In this document: one piece after another, positions 59,354 through 64,000 of the stretch
How the letters are laid out: every line of letters begins with the position of its first letter
Position numbering within the stretch: the stretch's first letter is position 1
DNA from: Streptomyces sp. NBC_01260
GTDB lineage: Bacteria; Actinomycetota; Actinomycetes; Streptomycetales; Streptomycetaceae
Assembly: GCF_036226405.1 (NCBI RefSeq)
Contig: NZ_CP108464.1
Span: 7,874,001-7,938,000 of the forward strand
DNA: 64,000 nt
Direction: 5' to 3'
The notes under the pieces: model-generated
The model's database searches: none
What the model was told of the DNA's origin: nothing
What the model saw: the letters and a program-made list of their open reading frames with translations, nothing else
Translations under genes and position numbers: made by a program

Positions 59354-60913
59354 TCACCAGGTGCCGAGTCCGGCCAGCCCGCGCAGCACCGCGGAGCGGC
59401 CGGCCTGCGGCACCGTCCACAGCGTCTGACCGCGCACTCCCCAGCGCTCCAACAGCGCGTTGGCCGCGAGGAATCCGCTTGTCGCGGCACGCTCCATCAG
59501 CGCCACCGGAAGCTCCGTGCGGACCAGGTCCCCGGCCACCGTCACGGTGGGGTCGGGCGTGCGGACGCCAGGCCGGTGCGGGTAACCGCCGACCGTGAAG
59601 AGCGGGCAGTCCGCGCGCCATTCGTGCCGTACGTCCACCACCCGGGCGCTGCGCGTCTCCGGGTAGACCCGGTGGAGCTGTTCGATCGCCGCCGTCTGCA
59701 CCCCGGCACGGTCCGCGTCCGGGAAGACCGCGTAGGCGTGCAGTTCGAGCACCGAGCCCCGGTGACGGCGCGCCCAACGGGCAGCCTCGCCCTCCCATCG
59801 GTCCAGCACACTGACGTTGTCGAGCGGGGGATAGCCGCTGGTACCGAGGAAGCCTGGGCGGTCCGGCGCCACCGGACGGTCCAGCCAGAGCCGCGAGACG
59901 AGGAACGGTGGTGCTGTCCTGAGACCGTCCACCTTCGCACGCCAGGAGGCGTCGCCCAGTCCGGGCGATGCTGCCACGGCCTTCCGTAGTCCGTCGGTGT
60001 CGAGGGCCAGGACCAATGTGTCGTGGCGCCTCGTCCGGCCGTCGGCGGTGACATCGTGCCCACCGCCCACCAGGGGTGTGACGTTCTCCACCGTCGATCC
60101 CGTGCGTACCTGCGCGCCGTGCCCCTCCAGATACCGCCGCAACGGTTCCCACAACGCCTGCGGGAACGGCTCGTCCGGCACATCGAAGAGGAGTCCCTCG
60201 CTGGAACCGAGAAAATAGATGTGAAACATCAACACCAGCTCCGCGGCCGACAGTTCTCGCGGATCGGCGAAGAAGCTACGGGAGAACACCTCGAAGGCCA
60301 GATGATGGGCGGCCTCCGGAAACCGGATGCGCATCAGGAAGTCATGCGCGCTGACCTCGTCGAGCTGCTCGTACACCTCGGGCACGCGCACGTCCAACAG
60401 GGGCAGCGCGGCCCGCGGCCTCATCCGGACCAGGTCGCGCCGGCCGAAGGTGGGGCTGAGCGCGACGAAACCCAGGACGCTGAACGGCGGAGTGCGCGGC
60501 ACCCGCGCGAAGCTGTCGTACAGACCCGCGCTGTGCCGCAGCGGATAGTCGGGCAGCCCGGTCAGCGTGCGCAGTCCCGGGTCAACCCGGCGCAACAAGC
60601 CGCGCAGGTTGTAGTACTGACGGAAGAAGGCGTGAAAGCCACGGCTCATGGTGACCGTGGTCCCGTCGGCGATTTCGGTGGGCCAGCCCGCAAGCCGCCC
60701 GCCGAGACCCAGCTCACGCTCGTACAGCGTCACCTGCGCACCGCGCTCGGCCAGCACCGTCGCTGCGGAGAGTCCCGCGATGCCACCGCCGATCACGGCC
60801 ACCGAGGGTGCGTCACTGGTGAAACGGTCACGACCGCCGGGTCCGCGGAGTATGACGGCCTTCCGGTCGCGGCCGCGGCGGTGGCCGTCCGTAGCGGACC
60901 TTGCGTACCTCAT
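59354..60913 (-). CDS. crtU: Carotene desaturase/methyltransferase-type FAD oxidoreductase
   Basis: 519 residues; the ATG at 60913 overlaps the crtT stop. The FAD motif SVAVIGGGIAGLSAATVLAE is followed by the segment MSRGFHAFFRQYYNLRGLLR and a C-terminal VTVAGDLVRTELPVALMERA. CrtU converts beta-carotene to aromatic isorenieratene by desaturation and methyl migration. It is the last gene of crtY-T-U and converges on crtV across an 85-bp gap. Confidence 0.9.
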   Translation of the reverse strand: MRYARSATDGHRRGRDRKAVILRGPGGRDRFTSDAPSVAVIGGGIAGLSAATVLAERGAQVTLYERELGLGGRLAGWPTEIADGTTVTMSRGFHAFFRQYYNLRGLLRRVDPGLRTLTGLPDYPLRHSAGLYDSFARVPRTPPFSVLGFVALSPTFGRRDLVRMRPRAALPLLDVRVPEVYEQLDEVSAHDFLMRIRFPEAAHHLAFEVFSRSFFADPRELSAAELVLMFHIYFLGSSEGLLFDVPDEPFPQALWEPLRRYLEGHGAQVRTGSTVENVTPLVGGGHDVTADGRTRRHDTLVLALDTDGLRKAVAASPGLGDASWRAKVDGLRTAPPFLVSRLWLDRPVAPDRPGFLGTSGYPPLDNVSVLDRWEGEAARWARRHRGSVLELHAYAVFPDADRAGVQTAAIEQLHRVYPETRSARVVDVRHEWRADCPLFTVGGYPHRPGVRTPDPTVTVAGDLVRTELPVALMERAATSGFLAANALLERWGVRGQTLWTVPQAGRSAVLRGLAGLGTW

Positions 60914-61638
60914 GTCCGCTCCCGTACGGCGCTCGGTGCCTGGGCGACGATCGTATGGGTGATGCCCGTCTGCCAACCGGGCAGCGGCAGGACCCGCACG
61001 TGACCGAATGCGCGGCGTCGTACCCGGGCGGCGAAATCGGCGGCCGAGTCGAACTCCAGCACGCTGCGGCACAGGTGACGGTAGAGGGCCGCGTCTCCGG
61101 TGAGCCGCCCGGCCGGGATCACCACCGCGCCGCAGACCGCCGACCACACCGCCCGGTGCATACGGCCGGAGCCGAGCGTGTACTCGTGCACGGCCAGCCG
61201 CCCGGCCGGGACGAGCAGCTCACGGACCACATCGAGCACCTGGTCCGGGTCGCTCACATTTCGGAAGAGGTATGCGGCGAACACGGCGTCGAAGCGGCCG
61301 TTCACCTGCGAGGGGTGCATGGCCTCCGCCGATGCGTGCACGAAGGTGACGTTCGCCGGCCAGCGCTTGGCCGAGGCACGCTTGAGCATGCCCGCCGACG
61401 CGTCCACCGCGACGATCTCCGCATCCGGCGCCGCCGTCAGGAGCGCGGCGGTCGACGTTCCCGTTCCGCAGCCGAGATCCAGCAGGCGCAGGCCCCGGCC
61501 GCCGCCCGTCAGCCCGAGTCTGCGCGCGGAGCGCCGCAGGTCGCGGCGGTAGCCGGGATTGACCGCGGTGAGCCGGTCGTAGGCGAGGGAGCCGTGGTCG
61601 AATGCGGCGGACAGGTCGTCGTCACGCAGCAGTATCAT
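60910..61638 (-). CDS. crtT: SAM-dependent methyltransferase of the carotenoid cluster
   Basis: 242 residues with the class I SAM motif LRLLDLGCGTGTSTAALLTA, the acidic loop IVAVDASAGML, and FAAYLFRNVSDPDQVLDVVR. It resembles UbiE-like C-methyltransferases. Its exact step in isorenieratene-type synthesis is unsettled. ATGA overlaps couple it to crtY (upstream) and crtU (downstream). Confidence 0.9.
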   Translation of the reverse strand: MILLRDDDLSAAFDHGSLAYDRLTAVNPGYRRDLRRSARRLGLTGGGRGLRLLDLGCGTGTSTAALLTAAPDAEIVAVDASAGMLKRASAKRWPANVTFVHASAEAMHPSQVNGRFDAVFAAYLFRNVSDPDQVLDVVRELLVPAGRLAVHEYTLGSGRMHRAVWSAVCGAVVIPAGRLTGDAALYRHLCRSVLEFDSAADFAARVRRRAFGHVRVLPLPGWQTGITHTIVAQAPSAVRERT

Positions 61639-62894
61639 GGGTCGCTCGTTTCCTGATCAGGAGGCGTACGGGTAGGAGCGCTGGGAATTGGCCACGGCAG
61701 CGCTCCGGTCGGCGCCTGCCGCTTCGGCCTGAAAGGGAGTTCGACGACGGTGCGAAGCATCGGGGCGACCGGCGTGCGCAGTCCGACCAGGACGTCCTCG
61801 TATCTGCGCGACGTACCGTCCAGGAACCGCAGCAGCCGTTCTCCCGGGACTGTGCGGAAGAGGCCGGAGAAGAACTCGCCACCATCCACCCGGCCGCTGT
61901 CCACCGCCCGCAGCATCACTGCGTCCATGGCGCGCGGCCACACTCCGTAAGGCGATGCCACCCGCAGCCGGCTTCCGCTGCGTACCTGCGCGGCGATGGT
62001 CCGGCTCTGGCGCTGGACAGCGGCGAACGTATACCCGGTCGACGGACGGGTGGCCCCGCCCGCCGTCCCGATGCGGAAGACCGACCGGCCGACCCGCACC
62101 GGGAAACGTCCGTCGGTCATCGGAATGACGCCCCGCTCCACAGCGGTCACCCGATGGGCTCCGATGCCCAGCACATCGTGGGTGTAGTGACGTAACGCCC
62201 GCTCATATCCCTGCGCGTCCAGGACTGCACGCGAAAACTGCGTGTACTCGACCAGGGCGCTGCGCTGTCCCATCGGGAGCACGTAACCGAATGACAGGCC
62301 CTGCGGCGGCTGCGGAGTGCGGAAGTCCATCAGATCCGCCGTAGCTGGATCGAACACCGGCCGGTCGGCCTCGACGAACCAGCCCGTGAAGTGCTGCAGC
62401 AGTGTGGTGCGCGCCGCCGGCAGCCGGCTGGGCGGCCTCGAATCGAAGACGTATCTCCCGTGCAGCAGGATCCGCTCGCCCCGGGCGTCGCGTGCGACGA
62501 CCCGGCCACCGCCCCCGGGCGCGTCCCCGACCTCGGTCACCGTCGCCTCCAACCGGCGAAAGCCTGCTGCGTGCGACAGCCGCCGCTGGACCAGCGACTC
62601 GAAGGCGTTCGAGCAAAGCATCTTGTAGCGGAACGGATCGGGGCACATCACGGTTTCCACCCCGTCTGGGCCTGTCACGCGCAACCGCTCCCAGGAAGCG
62701 GACAACACGTCGTCGTACGCGCCACCGGCGGCCTCCCAGAAGCACCACGTGCGAGGCGGCGGTCGCAACGGTCCTGCGGGCGCGTCGACGAGGACAACCG
62801 ACACGGGGGCACCATCCGTCGGCGCGCACAGCTGATGGGCCAGCGTCAGCCCGGCCGCCCCGGCGCCCACGATGACGACGTCCGGCTGAAGCAC
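61635..62894 (-). CDS. crtY: Lycopene beta-cyclase
   Basis: 419 residues from a GTG at 62894 with GAGAAAGG upstream. The N-terminal dinucleotide motif is DVVIVGAGAAGLTLAHQLCA, followed by the CrtY/L-type PPRTWCFWEAAGG. The conserved LPMGQRSALVEYTQFSRAVL and GTAGGATRPSTGYTFAAVQR close the active-site region. It forms the beta-ionone rings of beta-carotene. It is the first gene of the leftward crtY-T-U operon and is divergent from the MMPL gene. Confidence 0.92.
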   Translation of the reverse strand: MLQPDVVIVGAGAAGLTLAHQLCAPTDGAPVSVVLVDAPAGPLRPPPRTWCFWEAAGGAYDDVLSASWERLRVTGPDGVETVMCPDPFRYKMLCSNAFESLVQRRLSHAAGFRRLEATVTEVGDAPGGGGRVVARDARGERILLHGRYVFDSRPPSRLPAARTTLLQHFTGWFVEADRPVFDPATADLMDFRTPQPPQGLSFGYVLPMGQRSALVEYTQFSRAVLDAQGYERALRHYTHDVLGIGAHRVTAVERGVIPMTDGRFPVRVGRSVFRIGTAGGATRPSTGYTFAAVQRQSRTIAAQVRSGSRLRVASPYGVWPRAMDAVMLRAVDSGRVDGGEFFSGLFRTVPGERLLRFLDGTSRRYEDVLVGLRTPVAPMLRTVVELPFRPKRQAPTGALPWPIPSAPTRTPPDQETSDP

Positions 62895-63088
62895 GCGGCG
62901 CCTTTCTCTCGAACGGGTGTCGGTACAGCAATCCTGCGGTCCAGGGAGAGCCGCCTGTCTGATGGAGATACTTCCGCAGGGGACAGCACGGCGGATGCGT
63001 GCGACGCGCGCACGACGTGCAATCGTGCCTACCGATCGCGAGCACTGCCTCTCCTCGTTGCTGCATCCGAGGTGGCCGTGGGGACGAA
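62895..63088. promoter_or_regulatory. Divergent promoter region of crtY and the MMPL gene
   Basis: 194 bases with no coding character. In Streptomyces these operons are read by the light-induced sigma factor CrtS/LitS; I could not assign its sites by eye and no sigma gene is in the window. Confidence 0.4.
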
Positions 63089-63834
63089 GTGTCAAAAGGC
63101 ATCACCGCACCAGCGGAACCCAGCCCCTACCTGAGAGACATCACGCGTGCACGCACTGACTGGCTCGTCATCCGGCACCGCTTCCTGGTACTCGGAGTCT
63201 GGCTGCTCCTGGCCGCGGTGGGCGGCTACGCCGCACCGAAGGCGACCGCTGCCCTGAGCTTCGAGTTCGGACTGCCGGACCAGCCCGGCTACGAGGCGAA
63301 CGAGCAGTTGGTGGAGCACTTCGGTTCCGGCGGATCGAACGCACCCGTCCTGCTGGTCGTCGGTGACGGAGATGCCCGTGTCCAGCGGTCGGTGGCGGCA
63401 CCTCTGGTCGCGGATGTGCGGCGCACGGTGCCCGGCGCACGTGTGGCCTCGTTCGGCGACGAATCTGCGCTGCTGTCCCGCGACGAGCGCACCGGCATCA
63501 TCCTGGTCTACCCCCGACCGCTGCCCGGCCAGGACCCCTATGCCCGCGCCCTGCCGGCCTTGGCGAAAGTCGCTGCGCGGTCCGGTGAGACGGTGCGGGT
63601 GACCGGGCGGGACGCCTTGCAGGCAGACGGCGGCGGTGGCGGTGCCGGGGTGCTCGCCGTGACGCTGTTCGGCGGCGTGGGCGCACTGATCGTCCTGCTG
63701 GTGGTGTTCGGATCTGCCCTCGCGCTGATGCCGCTGCTCATAGCCGCCGCGTCCATCCTCACCACGTTCCTGATCGTGTGGGGCCTGACGGGTGTCACCG
63801 ACACCTCGTTCATCGTCCAGTACCTGCTCGCCCT
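63089..63834 (+). pseudogene. MMPL-family transporter, truncated 3' by transposase sequence
   Basis: A GTG at 63089 starts a protein whose first membrane span is FLVLGVWLLLAAVGGYAAPK. The extracytoplasmic domain (GLPDQPGYEANEQLVEHFGS) follows, then spans such as LFGGVGALIVLLVVFGSALA, ending in VQYLLAL. MMPL transporters need 11-12 spans and about 700 residues. Here the frame passes into foreign sequence at about 63834 and stops at 63877. It was probably a lipid or drug exporter; the break makes it non-functional. Confidence 0.75.
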
Positions 63835-64000
63835 GAGGGTGGCAACCGCAACGACGTCACCCAGCTCCTGCCCCTGATCCACGCTGTGCCGCCGATCCGC
63901 GGCAAGCGCGGACGACCCCGTCAGCGCCCCGACGTCCTCTACGCCGAGCGCGGTTACGACCACAACGTCTACCGCCGCCAGGTCCGTGAGCTGGGCATCC
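63835..64000 (+). mobile_element. IS5-type transposase fragment without N-terminus (continues past window)
   Basis: In another frame than the MMPL gene, bases from 63838 read GGNRNDVTQLLPLIHAVPPI, then RGRPRQRPDVLYAERGYDHN, the second-Asp region of IS5-type transposases. No terminal repeat or transposase N-terminus precedes it, so the junction with the MMPL gene lies in the middle of two genes. Confidence 0.75.

Overview
The window is high-GC actinobacterial DNA, almost certainly a Streptomyces chromosome. This rests on the strong G/C bias at codon third positions, the many GTG starts with GGAGG-type ribosome sites, families typical of the genus (DUF6421, DUF6986, DUF5134, LVIVD-repeat and DUF305 proteins, GH27 alpha-galactosidase, AfsR-like HTH/NB-ARC/TPR regulators), a Streptomyces-type crtEIBV/crtYTU carotenoid locus and remnants of pSAM2-like integrative elements.

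Region 1 (1-30.7 kb) is ordinary core-like sequence. It holds the tail of a membrane glycosyltransferase, an ArsR regulator, a ferredoxin-NADP reductase, a divergent DUF305/LVIVD pair, a HAD hydrolase, a PAP2 phosphatase, an M56 peptidase with a DUF5134 partner, VOC, GNAT and glycerophosphodiesterase enzymes, a DUF6421/SDR/threonine aldolase run, a leaderless transglutaminase-like gene, an acyltransferase, a thioredoxin, a Cys-containing leader peptide ahead of a flavin reductase, etfBA and a DUF6986 lyase-like enzyme. A sugar-use locus follows (LacI, ROK kinase, secreted GH27 alpha-galactosidase and a three-gene ABC importer with no ATPase gene of its own).

Region 2 (about 30.77-54.3 kb) is an island packed with mobile-element debris. 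It begins inside the first codons of an ATPase-like gene and contains five long perfect hairpins, fragments of at least five broken genes, IS6, IS256, IS5-like, IS1380, IS30 and IS3 elements or pieces, a serine recombinase, and the integrase/excisionase/truncated Rep end of an integrative element. Its cargo includes a lipase, an HTH/NB-ARC/TPR STAND protein, a class A beta-lactamase-like hydrolase, an ArsR-MFS-flavin reductase set, an alcohol dehydrogenase, an orphan AT-richer gene and, most strikingly, a secreted single-chain CdtB-like nuclease fused to a ricin-type lectin domain (37674-38912), divergent from the STAND gene.

Region 3 (54.4-64 kb) is an aromatic-carotenoid (isorenieratene-type) cluster. 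crtE-crtI-crtB-crtV run rightward with coupled stop/start overlaps, and crtY-crtT-crtU run leftward to meet them. A divergent MMPL transporter follows and is cut off at about 63.83 kb by a headless IS5-type transposase fragment that continues past the window edge.
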